Shown here: positions 42,945 to 52,045 of the stretch, piece by piece
How positions within the stretch are numbered: the first letter of the stretch is position 1
How the letters are laid out: every line of letters begins with the position of its first letter
DNA from: Rhodococcus triatomae
Lineage (GTDB): Bacteria > Actinomycetota > Actinomycetes > Mycobacteriales > Mycobacteriaceae
NCBI RefSeq assembly: GCF_014217785.1
Contig: NZ_CP048814.1
Span: forward strand, 2,294,001-2,358,000
DNA: 64,000 nt
Reading direction: 5' to 3'
The notes under the pieces: generated by a model
What the model was told of the DNA's origin: nothing
The model's database searches: none
What the model saw: only the letters and a program-made list of their open reading frames with translations
Made by a program: the position numbers and the translations under genes

Positions 42945-42961
42945 TATATCGCACCGATATA
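42945..42961. promoter_or_regulatory. Palindromic operator upstream of the PadR-ino1 operon
   Basis: TATATCG (42945-42951) and CGATATA (42955-42961) are perfect 7-bp arms around CAC, 49 bases upstream of the PadR start. It is strikingly AT-rich for this genome and can overlap a promoter -10 or -35 region. Likely PadR binding site, inferred from position. Confidence 0.55.
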
Positions 42962-43019
42962 AACGACCATAGATGACGGCGATAGGTGTGACAACATGTC
43001 ACAGTGGATTCGGTCGCGG

Positions 43020-43847
43020 TCAGTCCGCGGACCGAGGGAACAATTCGAGGATCTCGCCGTCGAACGCGATCTCCATGTGCCCGCTCGTCTGGGCCTGCTC
43101 GTCCTCGACGTAGATCCGGACGATCGGGCGTGGTTCCAGGTCGGAGTCGTCGTACTCGAACCGGATCTGGTCGACGATCCCGGTCGGCACGCCCAGTGTC
43201 TCCGGCGCCCCGCGGACGAGGCCGATCAGCCGCTCCACGTCGAGTTCCGCGAGATCGACCGGGACCGTGTCGAGGGACCGCGTCGAGGGGCTGCCGAACT
43301 CCCGGAACTCGCCGCGGTACAGGTAGTCGGTGGCGGACCGGGGGTCCTCGCCCACTCGGTCGACGGAGGCGTGCTCCGGGAAGAGCAACACCTCGTCGGC
43401 CGTGAGGTCACCGAAACGATCGCGGTAGTCGTCGAGGAAGCGCTCGATCCCCTCGGGGGTCGTCCAGCCCGAGCCGGCGTGGTCGGACGCTTCCGCGGAA
43501 CCGCCGAGGCCGTTTCCGATGACACCGGCCAGCGCGCCGAGACCGAATGCGACGGCGACGGTTCCACCGGCCAGCGCCCACCGCCGACCGTTTCTGCGGC
43601 GCTCCGGGCGCAACACCGGTACGTTCCCGAGCCGTCCGGGGAACTGCAGATCCCCGATCAGTGCCCGCAGCTCGCCGAAAGTCTTGGCTCCCATCGCCGA
43701 CTCCACCCGGGAGGCGTGCTCGTCCTCGGTGAACTGGCCGTCCGCGAGGGCGGAGTCGAGCAGTGCGCAGGTGTCGACCCGATCGGAGTCGCGGGCACGC
43801 AGGTCCACGGTGGAACGCGCGGACGACCCCGGGGTGAATGCGGTCAT
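43020..43847 (-). CDS. DUF1707 membrane protein, copy 1
   Basis: 275 residues. The N-terminal DUF1707 motif (RARDSDRVDTCALLDSALAD, then GQFTEDEHASRVESAM) is followed by a membrane helix (WALAGGTVAVAFGLGALAG) and an outward domain of about 150 residues with no known fold. The organisation and place next to PadR-ino1 match Rv0048c. It lies 5 bases behind copy 2, so they are one operon. Function unknown; the topology suggests a cytoplasmic sensor-like head and an external domain. Confidence 0.75.
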   Translation of the reverse strand: MTAFTPGSSARSTVDLRARDSDRVDTCALLDSALADGQFTEDEHASRVESAMGAKTFGELRALIGDLQFPGRLGNVPVLRPERRRNGRRWALAGGTVAVAFGLGALAGVIGNGLGGSAEASDHAGSGWTTPEGIERFLDDYRDRFGDLTADEVLLFPEHASVDRVGEDPRSATDYLYRGEFREFGSPSTRSLDTVPVDLAELDVERLIGLVRGAPETLGVPTGIVDQIRFEYDDSDLEPRPIVRIYVEDEQAQTSGHMEIAFDGEILELFPRSAD

Positions 43848-43852
43848 GGTTC

Positions 43853-44677
43853 CTATCCCTCGAACGGGCGGGATCTCAGGAGCTCACCGGCCGGGGTGAG
43901 CTCGAGATAGCCGCTCTCGGAGAAGTCGTTGCGCACGAACACGCGAAGTCCCGCGGCGCCGTCACGGTCCGTCTCGATGCTGATGTGGTCGACCGTGCCG
44001 TCCGGGACGTTGAGGCCTGCCGGGGCCGTGTCGAGGTGCCGGGCGATCGCGGCGACATCGATCGTCGCCAGGTCGATCGTGGGTGTGTCGATGCGCCGGC
44101 TGGTCGTCGCCTGGCCCGACCGCGTGAAGCCGCCTCGATAGGAGTAGCTCACTCCGCGGTTGGGTTCGGCGGGCAGTGCCCGGTCGAGGCTCGCATGGCC
44201 GCTCGCATAGAGGTTCATCTCGTCGACGACGGTGTCGCCGAACTTGTCCCGGTACCGCTCGAACACCAGCGTCATCCCTTCCGCCGTGACCGGCGACGGG
44301 TGCGCGACCACGATCGGTGCGATCGCGTCTACGTCGACGGCCACCACCTCCGCCGGGTCGGCGGCCGCCCGGTCGTCACCGCCGTCGCGCACGAGCGCGT
44401 AGGCGCCGACCGCCGCCACCACACTCGCGACGGCGACGGCCGCGGCGAGGACGGGAAGTGCGCGCGGCGGCCGTGGCGCGGGCGGGTCGACGGTCTGCAG
44501 ATCCTCGGTGAGCACCGCCAGGTCGCCGAGTGTGCGGGACGTGCGGGCCAGTTCGGTCCGCGCCGCATACTCCTGCTCGTCCAACTGTCCGTCGCCGAAT
44601 GCGGAATCGAGCCGGGTGCACGTGCTCTCGCGATCCGCGTTCCGGGCGCGGGTTTCCGGTGGGTATCGGTGGGCCAC
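43853..44677 (-). CDS. DUF1707 membrane protein, copy 2
   Basis: 274 residues, paralogue of copy 1 and of the protein at 47856-48716. DUF1707 head: RNADRESTCTRLDSAFGDGQ and LDEQEYAARTELARTSRTLG. Membrane helix: LPVLAAAVAVASVVAAVGAY. External domain: VFERYRDKFGDTVVDEMNLY and a terminal SESGYLELTPAGELL that recurs in the other copies. GTG start at 44677. First gene of a two-gene run. Function unknown. Confidence 0.75.
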   Translation of the reverse strand: MAHRYPPETRARNADRESTCTRLDSAFGDGQLDEQEYAARTELARTSRTLGDLAVLTEDLQTVDPPAPRPPRALPVLAAAVAVASVVAAVGAYALVRDGGDDRAAADPAEVVAVDVDAIAPIVVAHPSPVTAEGMTLVFERYRDKFGDTVVDEMNLYASGHASLDRALPAEPNRGVSYSYRGGFTRSGQATTSRRIDTPTIDLATIDVAAIARHLDTAPAGLNVPDGTVDHISIETDRDGAAGLRVFVRNDFSESGYLELTPAGELLRSRPFEG

Positions 44678-44742
44678 ACCGGAATCCTAGGACGCGTACG
44701 CGAACTCCGGCACCACCACCCGGCCACCCGTCGCCCGCCCAC

Positions 44743-46290
44743 TCACCGTCGGCGCAGCAGCCGCGGTACGACGACGGCCAGCCCGGCCAGCACCACCGCG
44801 CCCGAGAGCGCCGCCACGCTCATACCCTGCACGAATGCGGTGCGGGCCGCCTCGGCGATCTGGCCGGCCACCTCGGCCGGCAGGCCGTCGGCCGCGGCCA
44901 GTGCGCCGGGGAGGGTCGCACCCGCGGCATCTTCGACAGGCGCGGGCAGGGGCGACGGCAGGTCGATCGTCGCCCGGTAGACGGCGGCGCCGACGCTGCC
45001 CATGACGGCGATTCCCAGTGCTGCACCCAGTTCGTTGCCCGTCTCCGACACCGCCGACGCCGCCCCGGCCCGCTCACGCGGTGCGGAACCCACCACCAGA
45101 TCGGTGGCCAGCGCCATGACGGGGCTGAGGCCGAATCCGAGGATGGCGGACCCGAGCACGATCACGGTCAGCGACCCGTCCGAGGGAGTCATCGCCATGA
45201 CTGCCAGGCCGACCGCGGCCGTGGACAGCGCGGCACGGAAAACCGCCGGCCTGCCGAATCTTTCGGCGAGCGCCGGGGCCGTCACCGACCCGATCGCGAC
45301 CGCGACCAGCGCGGGCAGGTTCCACAGCGCCGCGACGAGTGGGCCGTGTCCGGCGACCAGTTGCAGATGCTGCGCCATGAACAGCAGCACGCCGGTGAGG
45401 GCGAACAGGGACAGCGCGCCGGACACCACGGCCGCGCTGAAATGGTGGTTGTGGAACAGGGTGATATCCACCAGAGGGGTCTCGATCCGCCGCTGGCGCC
45501 GGACGAACACGTATGCAGAGACCACTCCGACCGCGGCCGCCGCGACGGTTCCGGCGTCGACCGCCAGGTGCTCGGCAGCCTGCTTGATCGCCCATACCAG
45601 CGGCAGCACCGCAGCCAGGGACAGTACGACGCTCACCGGATCGAGGCGACCCGGGTCCGGGGACCGGTACTCGGGAACGAGGATCGGAATGGCGATCAGC
45701 AGGACGGCGAGGACGGGGACGTTGATGAGGAATACCGAACCCCACGAGAAGAATTCGAGCAGAACCCCGCCGATCAGCGGGCCGAGGGCGCTACCGCCGG
45801 CGAAGGCACCGGTCCAGATCGCGATGGCGCGCGTGCGGTCGCGATCGTCGGCGAACATGGACCGGATCAGCGACAGGGTCGACGGCATGAGAGTGGCTCC
45901 GCCGATGCCCATCAGCGCCCGCGCCGCGATGAGCATCTCGGCGGTGGGCGCGAAGGCTGCTGCGACGGAGCCGATTCCGAAGACGACGGCGCCGATCATC
46001 AGGAGTTTTCTGCGGCCGATCCGATCGCCGACGTTGCCCATGGTGACCAGCAGTCCGGCGAGCAGGAATCCGTAGATGTCGATCATCCACAGGGCCTGTC
46101 CGGCCGTGGGGTCGAGGTCGAGGCCGATGGCGGGCATGGCCAGGTAGAGCACCGACAGGTCCATCGAGGCGAGCAGGACCGGGAGGACGAGGGCGGTGAG
46201 CGCGAACCAGGCGCGCCTCGGGGTGGTGGTCGCCGTGTCGGTGCGCGCCGGGTTTTCGGGGGCTGCCGGGTTGTCAGGGGTGGTGGACAC
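44743..46290 (-). CDS. MFS multidrug exporter, DHA2 (14-helix) type
   Basis: 515 residues with about 14 hydrophobic segments. Motif A is GNVGDRIGRRKLLMIG in the first cytoplasmic loop. Motif C is in SALGPLIGGVLLEFFSWG with a following INVPV, both typical of drug:proton antiporters such as QacA, SmvA or LfrA. Diverges from a TetR regulator, the standard arrangement for LfrA-type efflux. It probably exports cationic or aromatic antimicrobials; substrates are inferred. It lies between the DUF1707 pair and the third copy, interrupting the conserved gene order. Confidence 0.9.
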   Translation of the reverse strand: MSTTPDNPAAPENPARTDTATTTPRRAWFALTALVLPVLLASMDLSVLYLAMPAIGLDLDPTAGQALWMIDIYGFLLAGLLVTMGNVGDRIGRRKLLMIGAVVFGIGSVAAAFAPTAEMLIAARALMGIGGATLMPSTLSLIRSMFADDRDRTRAIAIWTGAFAGGSALGPLIGGVLLEFFSWGSVFLINVPVLAVLLIAIPILVPEYRSPDPGRLDPVSVVLSLAAVLPLVWAIKQAAEHLAVDAGTVAAAAVGVVSAYVFVRRQRRIETPLVDITLFHNHHFSAAVVSGALSLFALTGVLLFMAQHLQLVAGHGPLVAALWNLPALVAVAIGSVTAPALAERFGRPAVFRAALSTAAVGLAVMAMTPSDGSLTVIVLGSAILGFGLSPVMALATDLVVGSAPRERAGAASAVSETGNELGAALGIAVMGSVGAAVYRATIDLPSPLPAPVEDAAGATLPGALAAADGLPAEVAGQIAEAARTAFVQGMSVAALSGAVVLAGLAVVVPRLLRRR

Positions 46291-46319
46291 GGTTCCTCCG
46301 GGTCTCGGCTGTACGTCGT

Positions 46320-46334
46320 GCGTACGTCGTACGC
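46320..46334. promoter_or_regulatory. Operator in the MFS-TetR divergent region
   Basis: GCGTACG (46320-46326) and CGTACGC (46328-46334) form a perfect 7-bp inverted repeat around T, in a GTACG-rich stretch with a second GTACGTCGT at 46311. It lies 30 bases upstream of the exporter start and about 70 upstream of the regulator start. Confidence 0.6.
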
Positions 46335-46401
46335 GTCATGTGGGTACACCGTACGCATCAGCTAGGATCGGGGCAAGAGCGTGGGCCACGGCGGGAGTGC
46401 G

Positions 46402-47073
46402 ATGAGCAGGGAACCATCCGAACGTGCGACACCCCTGACGATGGAACGGATCGTCGGGGCAGCCGTCGACCTCGCCGACCGCGAAGGCATGGACGCGGTG
46501 TCGATGCGCAAGGTTGCCGAAGAGCTGGGGTCGGGAACCATGTCCCTGTACCGGCACGTGCCGACCAAGGACGCGCTCGTCGTCGCGATGGTCGATGCCG
46601 TCACCGAGGAGTACGCGTACCCGGATTCACCCGAACCGAACTGGCGCGAGAGCCTGCAGATCCTGGGCCGTCGGGACTGGGACATGTACGCCGCCCATCC
46701 CTGGATGGCGGAGGCGACCACCAAGCCGGTCGCCAGCCCCGCGATGGTCCGGTCGATGGAATGGGCACTGGATGCGATCGCCGAACTCGAACTGCCCCTC
46801 GAGGATGCGGCGAGTGCCATCCTCACCGTCAGCACCTACGTACAGGGCAGCGCGCGTATCGCCCTCGCGGTTCCCGCGGGCACCGATATCGGCGCCGCCT
46901 GGAACGAGACGATGAAAGGCGTGCCGTTGACCGGCCGTCCGATGCTGTCGGAGTTGACCAGGCAGTTGGCATCGCTCGATGCCGAGACGATGATGCTCTC
47001 CGGATTGGACATGGTGCTCGACGGCATCGCCGCTCGCGCCGCCCGCCGCGGTCGCCTCGCGGATGGACCGTGA
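46402..47073 (+). CDS. TetR-family repressor of the adjacent exporter
   Basis: 223 residues from an ATG preceded by GGGAG; a GTG at 46381 would add 7 residues. Helix-turn-helix: IVGAAVDLADREGMDAVSMR and AEELGSGTMSLYRHVPTKDA. The C-terminal domain resembles the tetracycline-repressor class (TetR_C), with VSTYVQGSARIA near the ligand pocket. Divergent from the MFS exporter, with a shared palindrome between them. Its last codons lie in the arm of a 16-bp stem. Confidence 0.88.
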   Translation: MSREPSERATPLTMERIVGAAVDLADREGMDAVSMRKVAEELGSGTMSLYRHVPTKDALVVAMVDAVTEEYAYPDSPEPNWRESLQILGRRDWDMYAAHPWMAEATTKPVASPAMVRSMEWALDAIAELELPLEDAASAILTVSTYVQGSARIALAVPAGTDIGAAWNETMKGVPLTGRPMLSELTRQLASLDAETMMLSGLDMVLDGIAARAARRGRLADGP

Positions 47074-47087
47074 GGCGACCGCGGCGG
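47043..47087 (+). terminator. 16-bp hairpin overlapping the TetR stop codon
   Basis: CCGCCGCGGTCGCCTC (47043-47058) pairs perfectly with 47072-47087 across a 13-base loop. The stop codon (47071-47073) lies at the loop/arm edge, so the terminator is partly made of coding sequence. Confidence 0.65.
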
Positions 47088-47320
47088 ATCGACGCGGCGG
47101 TGGCTGGGTACCCCGTTCCCGCCCTCACCGGCCCGGATCAGCACGTGGTGGTGATGTGTGTGTCGTGCACCGTCAACTGTGCGCCGTATCGGCTGCGTTG
47201 TGATGTCGGGAGTCGAACCCGAGCGCTGCCGTCGCGCGCCAGAGGTGGTGGACCGGAACCGCCGGACCTCGGTGTGTGCTCGCTTCCGTGCCGGCTACCG
47301 TCCCCAGCCGGTGGTCGAAG

Positions 47321-47941
47321 TCAGTCGACCAGGTCGACCTCCCAGTTCGCTCGCTGGATCTCCAGGTCGATCTCCCGTAGTTGCCGTGACAGGTCGTCGG
47401 CAGTGCGCCGCAGTTCGGCCACCGGCAGTGCGGCGACGTAGGCGAGTTCGGATCGCAACTGACGTTGGTAACCGTGCCGGGCGCCGGAGGCGGCGTCGGC
47501 AGCCGCACTGATCGCCTTGTGGCGGGTGCGCAACGCTTCTCGCCGCGAGAGCGCCTCGGTGAGGGTGCGGTCGCCGAGCGGTGCCGTGGCGTTCGTCCGG
47601 TTGATGCGGCCGACCAGGAGTTCGACGCGGCCGACCGCCTCGTCGAACTCGGCGAGCAGGGCCGCGGCGTTCTCGGCCGGTGCCTCACCCTCCTGGAAGC
47701 GCGCGTTGGCGACGATCCGGGACTGCAACTGTTCGATACGGCGTGCCAACTCACCTCGCTCGGCGAGTGCTTCTGCAAGTTCACGGGAAGCGACGATACG
47801 GGCCGGGGCACTGGAGGGCGAGAGGTTTCGGCCTGCATCCGGGCGTCGCCGAACGTCAGGGCGCGGGAACGACCTGCACCACGTTGCCGGAGAGGTCCGT
47901 ACGTACGTATCCGCCCCGGACGCCCGCGGCATCGTAGGCAT
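47321..47941 (-). CDS. DIP1984-family protein, start uncertain
   Basis: Conserved part begins at RELAEALAERGELARRIEQL (from about 47790) and ends IDLEIQRANWEVDLVD; it includes VGRINRTNAT and LTEALSRREALRTRHKAIS. These match the DIP1984 family, helical proteins of about 150 residues with unknown role. The frame is open to an ATG at 47941, which would give 206 residues and overlap the neighbouring DUF1707 gene by 86 bases. At the family's usual start there is no ATG, GTG or TTG in frame; the first later one is TTG at 47749, losing 12 conserved residues. The true start may be a rare codon or the first codon may have mutated. Confidence 0.6.
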   Translation of the reverse strand: MPTMPRASGADTYVRTSPATWCRSFPRPDVRRRPDAGRNLSPSSAPARIVASRELAEALAERGELARRIEQLQSRIVANARFQEGEAPAENAAALLAEFDEAVGRVELLVGRINRTNATAPLGDRTLTEALSRREALRTRHKAISAAADAASGARHGYQRQLRSELAYVAALPVAELRRTADDLSRQLREIDLEIQRANWEVDLVD

Positions 47942-48716
47942 AGATGCTGGCCGCCGGGGTGCCGCTGTCGGCGAGCAGGACGTGCCGGACCGCGCCGTCC
48001 GGAACCCCGATCGTCGCCGGGGCCTGCTCGACCGCGGCGATCAGGCCGGCGACGTCCACCGCATCGAGATCGATCGGGGCGGTTCCTGCGCCGCGGGTGC
48101 GTCCGCTCGTCGCGGTGAACTCGCCGACGAACTCGTACACGTCCAACCGGTCCCGCCTCTCCGGATCCGGGCGGCTCACGATCGCGTAGCTCGGGTACAG
48201 CGCGAGATCGTGGGCGACGACGTCGCCGAACTCGGCCCGGTACCGCTCGCGGAACCCGGTCGCCCCGTCGACGGTCAGGGTGTCCACGGTCACCGACGCA
48301 GCGTCCGTGACCGTGTCACCGTCGACGGCCGCCGCCGGCGCGGGCAGGTCTGCGGGCTCGAGCACCGACGGGCCTGCCGCCTCCGGCCCGTCGCCGGTGC
48401 GGAGCAGGCCGATCGTCCCGACCGCGCCGATCACGACGACGGCGCCCGCGGCGGCGATCAGCGTCCGGCGCCTCGACGTCCGTGGCGGCGGGATGTCGGC
48501 AGGTGCGGGCACGAGTGGGGAGGCTTCCGGATCCTGCAGGTCGCGGACCAGTTCCGCGAGCGTGGCCAGCGTGGTCGCCGTCCGGGCCAGCGCCAGCCGG
48601 TCGTGGTACTCGTCCGCGGCGAGCATGCCCTCGGCGTAGGCGGCGTCCAGCCGGTTGCACACGTTCACCCGGTCGATGTCGCGGGCACGCGTACGCGGTT
48701 GCGGTGTCCTGGCCAC
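47856..48716 (-). CDS. DUF1707 membrane protein, copy 3
   Basis: 286 residues from a GTG at 48716. The DUF1707 head reads RARDIDRVNVCNRLDAAYAE and MLAADEYHDRLALARTATTL. Membrane helix: TLIAAAGAVVVIGAVGTIGL. External domain: FRERYRAEFGDVVAHDLALY, ending GYVRTDLSGNVVQVVPAP. It is separated from copies 1 and 2 by the efflux pair and DIP1984 gene, and it lies directly next to the DUF5318 gene, the position of Rv0048c in mycobacteria. Function unknown. Confidence 0.75.
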   Translation of the reverse strand: MARTPQPRTRARDIDRVNVCNRLDAAYAEGMLAADEYHDRLALARTATTLATLAELVRDLQDPEASPLVPAPADIPPPRTSRRRTLIAAAGAVVVIGAVGTIGLLRTGDGPEAAGPSVLEPADLPAPAAAVDGDTVTDAASVTVDTLTVDGATGFRERYRAEFGDVVAHDLALYPSYAIVSRPDPERRDRLDVYEFVGEFTATSGRTRGAGTAPIDLDAVDVAGLIAAVEQAPATIGVPDGAVRHVLLADSGTPAASIYAYDAAGVRGGYVRTDLSGNVVQVVPAP

Positions 48717-48830
48717 GAGGGAATCGTAGTTCGGGTGGTGTCGCGCGGGTTCCCGTGCTCTACATCTCGTTGACCAGTGTCACTGGCCACAGCCCTTCTC
48801 TCGCTCTCCGACGCACGTACTCTGGGATGC

Positions 48831-49259
48831 GTGCGAATACAGCGGCAGGTCGTGGACTACGCGCTCCAGCGGCGGTCGCTGCTGGCCGCGGTCCGGGCCG
48901 GCAGGACGGGCGTCGCCGAGGTGTGTGACGCAAGTCCCTATCTGCTGCGCGCGGCCAAATTCCACGGTAAGGGCACCGACGTCATGTGTCCGATCTGCCG
49001 CAAGGAGCAATTGACTCTCGTCTCCTGGGTTTTCGGCGAGAAGCTGGGTACAGTGTCGGGTTCGGCCCGTACGGCCGAGGAACTGGTCCGGCTCGCGGCC
49101 ACCGAGGAGGAGTTCTCGGTGCACGTGGTCGAGGTGTGCCGGACCTGCAGTTGGAACCACCTGGTGCAGTCCTACGTGCTCGGTTCCCTGCCCAAGCCGA
49201 AGCGACCACGCGGCTCGTCACGAGCGCGGCCACCCGGCCGCCGCACCGCGAGCGAGTGA
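48831..49259 (+). CDS. DUF5318 protein upstream of ponA
   Basis: 142 residues from a GTG at 48831; longer in-frame starts exist but overlap the promoter. It has two Cys pairs, CPICRKEQL and VCRTCSWNH, which may bind zinc like a rubredoxin-type knuckle. The C-terminus is basic (KPKRPRGSSRARPPGRR). It matches Rv0049, which precedes ponA1 in mycobacteria. The constant pairing hints at a role in wall growth, but none is known. Confidence 0.8.
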   Translation: MRIQRQVVDYALQRRSLLAAVRAGRTGVAEVCDASPYLLRAAKFHGKGTDVMCPICRKEQLTLVSWVFGEKLGTVSGSARTAEELVRLAATEEEFSVHVVEVCRTCSWNHLVQSYVLGSLPKPKRPRGSSRARPPGRRTASE

Positions 49260-49377
49260 ACGTCGCCGAGCACGGCGCCGTCACCGCGCACGGAGATGTT
49301 TCGGAGCGCGGAGACGCCGCAGAGCAGCCGCCAAGCAATGGACTGGAAGCAGTCCACGAACCACTGGAGATTGGTAC

Positions 49378-52036
49378 GTGAGTTCCCCCTTCAACGCCCC
49401 CGGCGATCGACCGAACGGACCTGTCCGGCCCAGCGGCCCTCCGCCTCAGGGACGTCCCGGTGGCCCGCCCCCCGGCGCCCGCCCCGCAGGAGGACCTCCC
49501 CCCGGTGGTCGCCCCACCGGCCCACCGCCCGGGTACCGCGGTGGTCCCCCGCCGCAGGGACGCCCGCCGCAGGGCCGTCCCGCCGGGCCGCCGCCGCAGG
49601 GGCAGCGCGCCCCCCGGCGGTCAGCCGCCGCGCCGTCCCGCCGGGCCGCCGCCGCAGGGAGCCCCACAGCGTCGCCCGGCCGGTGCCCAGCCGCCCGCCG
49701 GCCAGCGCCGTCCCGCCACCGCGTCGGGTTCCGGCGGTGGCCGACCCCCCGGTAACCGTCCGCCCACCGGCGGCGGCCGCTCGGGCGGGGGCACGGGCGG
49801 GGAGCCGCCACGCGGTGGCGGCTCGAAGGCCCCGAAGAAGAAGTCGAAGTGGAGGATCGTGCGTCGCACCGCGTACGGCCTGGTGGCCGTCGGCATGGTG
49901 GTGCCGATCCTGCTGTTCATGGTCGCCTACATCGTCCAGGACGTTCCCCGTCCCGGCGACCTGAAGACGAACCAGGTGTCGACCATCCTCGCCGCGGACG
50001 GGACGTCCGTGATCAGCCGGGTCGTGCCGCCGGAGGGCAACCGCACCGAGGTGGACCTGGACCTGATCCCCGAGCACGTGCGTAACGCCGTGCTCGCGGC
50101 GGAGGACCGGGACTTCTACTCGAACCCCGGCTTCTCCATCAGCGGGTTCGGGCGAGCCGCCCGGGACAACGTCCTCGGTCGGGACAGCGCGGGCGGTGGC
50201 TCGACCATCACTCAGCAGTACGTGAAGACGTCGATGGTCGGTTCCGAGCGGACGATGACCCGCAAGATGAAGGAACTGGTCATCTCGTCGAAGATGGCGC
50301 GCGAGTGGTCGAAGGACGACATCCTCGCCGCGTATCTCAACACCATCTACTTCGGCCGGGGTGCCTACGGCATCGCCGCAGCGTCGAAGGCGTACTTCGA
50401 CAAGCCGGTCGAGGCCCTGACGGTCGAGGAGGGCGCGGTGCTCGCGTCGTCGATCCAGCTGCCGTCGCTGCTCGATCCGGAGACGAACCCGGACGGTGCC
50501 CAGGCCCGCTGGAACTACGTCCTCGACGGCATGGTGACCGCGGGCACGCTCGACGCCGCGGCGCGGCCGACCCTGCAGTACCCGGCGTTTCTACCGCTCG
50601 CGCAGGTGGACAACGGCGACTCGGCGTCCGGCCCCGAGGGGCACATCCGCAACCAGGTGCTGCGCGAACTGGCCGACGAGGGCGTCAGCGAGCAGCTGAT
50701 GAACACCGAGGGCCTGCAGATCACCACCACGATCGACCCGGCCAAGCAGGAGGCAGCGGTCGATGCGGCACGGTCCAACCTGCAGGGTGAGCCGGACTCG
50801 CTGCGCACGGCGGTCGTCTCGGTGGACCCGAACACCGGCGGCGTGGTCGCGTACTACGGCGGCGAGGACGGCATCGGATACGACTTCGCCAACGCCGGCC
50901 TGCAGACCGGCTCGTCGTTCAAGGTGTTCGGTCTGGCCGCGGCGCTCGACCAGGGCATCCCGCTCTCGCAGATGTACGACAGCAGCCCACTGACCGTCAA
51001 CGGCATCAGCATCGGCAACGTCGAGGGCGAGAGTTGCGGCCAGTGCACCATCGCCGAGGCGCTCAAGCGGTCGCTGAACACCAGTTTCTACCGCCAGATG
51101 CTCGACCTCGACGGCGGTCCGCAGGCCGTGGCCGACATGGCGCATCTCGCCGGTATCCCGAAGGAGATCCCCGGCGTCGGCGCGACCCTCACCGAGCCGA
51201 ACGGGGCGGGCCCGAACAACGGCATCGTGCTGGGCCAGTACCAGTCCCGTCCCCTGGACATGGCCTCGGCGTACGCCACGCTGGCGGCGTCCGGCACCTA
51301 CCGGGCACCGCACTTCGTGCAGCGCGTGGTGACCTCGGACGGCACCGTGCTCCTCGACCGCGGTGCGGACCCGGGTGAGCAGCGGATCGACGCGGCCGTG
51401 GCCGACAACGTGACCGCCGCGGCCGAACCGATTGCCGCGTACTCACGCAACCACGGCCTGGCCGGTGGCCGGCCGTCGGCGAGCAAGACCGGAACGGCCC
51501 AGCTCGGCGACACCGGCGAGAACAAGGACGCCTGGATGGTCGGCTACACGCCGTCGCTGTCCACGGCGGTCTGGGTCGGCACCGAGGAGGGCCAGGCCCT
51601 GCGCAACGTCTACGGCGGCAAGATCTACGGTTCGGGCCTGCCGTCGGACATCTGGAAGGACGCGATGGACGGCGCCCTTCAGGGCACCCCCGTCGAGAGG
51701 TTCCCCAAGCCGGGGTCGATCGCGGGCCAGGCCGGTGTGCCGAGCTACAGCGCGCCCGCACCGACGTCGACGCCCGAGCCGGAGGAGAACCCGCTGCAGT
51801 TGCCGACGGATATCGTCCCGCCGGTAGTGGTGACGCCACGGCCGGTGGAGATTCTTCCCGGTGTGACCATTCCCCTGCCGGGTCTGGCCCCACGCCCGGA
51901 GACCCCCGCCGAGCCGCAGCAGCCGGTCCCCGGGGGAACTCCCGGTGACGGAGGTGCCGGTGGCGGAACGGATCCGGGTGCGGGCGGTGCCGGACAGGGT
52001 GCACCGGGTAACCAGCAGGTGGTTCCCGGCCGGTAG
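49378..52036 (+). CDS. ponA1: Class A penicillin-binding protein PonA1-like, frameshift in the proline-rich head
   Basis: Starts at GTG 49378 with GGAG upstream (MSSPFNAPGDRPNGP), then a Pro/Gly/Gln-rich cytoplasmic head. That frame runs off at a C6 run (49610-49615), and the rest (from GGQPPRRPAGPPPQG on) is in another frame; removing one C rejoins them cleanly. Then comes a membrane helix, the glycosyltransferase domain (AAEDRDFYSNPGFSISGFGR, GGSTITQQYVKTSM) and the transpeptidase domain (TGSSFK, SLNTS, SKTGTAQLG), with a Pro/Gly tail. It occupies the conserved ponA1 place. An intact protein would be about 885 residues. Sequencing error, phase variation or real loss cannot be told apart here. 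Confidence 0.85.
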
Positions 52037-52045
52037 CCTCGCGGC

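Noticed and set aside
44530-46365. 611-codon plus-strand frame opposite the MFS exporter.
   Set aside because: Gly/Arg/Asp/Gln/His-rich with no hydrophobic core; antisense shadow of the exporter.
47203-47225. On the minus strand, CGGGTTCGACTCCCG looks like a tRNA T-arm.
   Set aside because: No matching acceptor, D or anticodon arms can be folded upstream and no CCA-compatible 3' end follows. It could be a tRNA-end remnant or chance.
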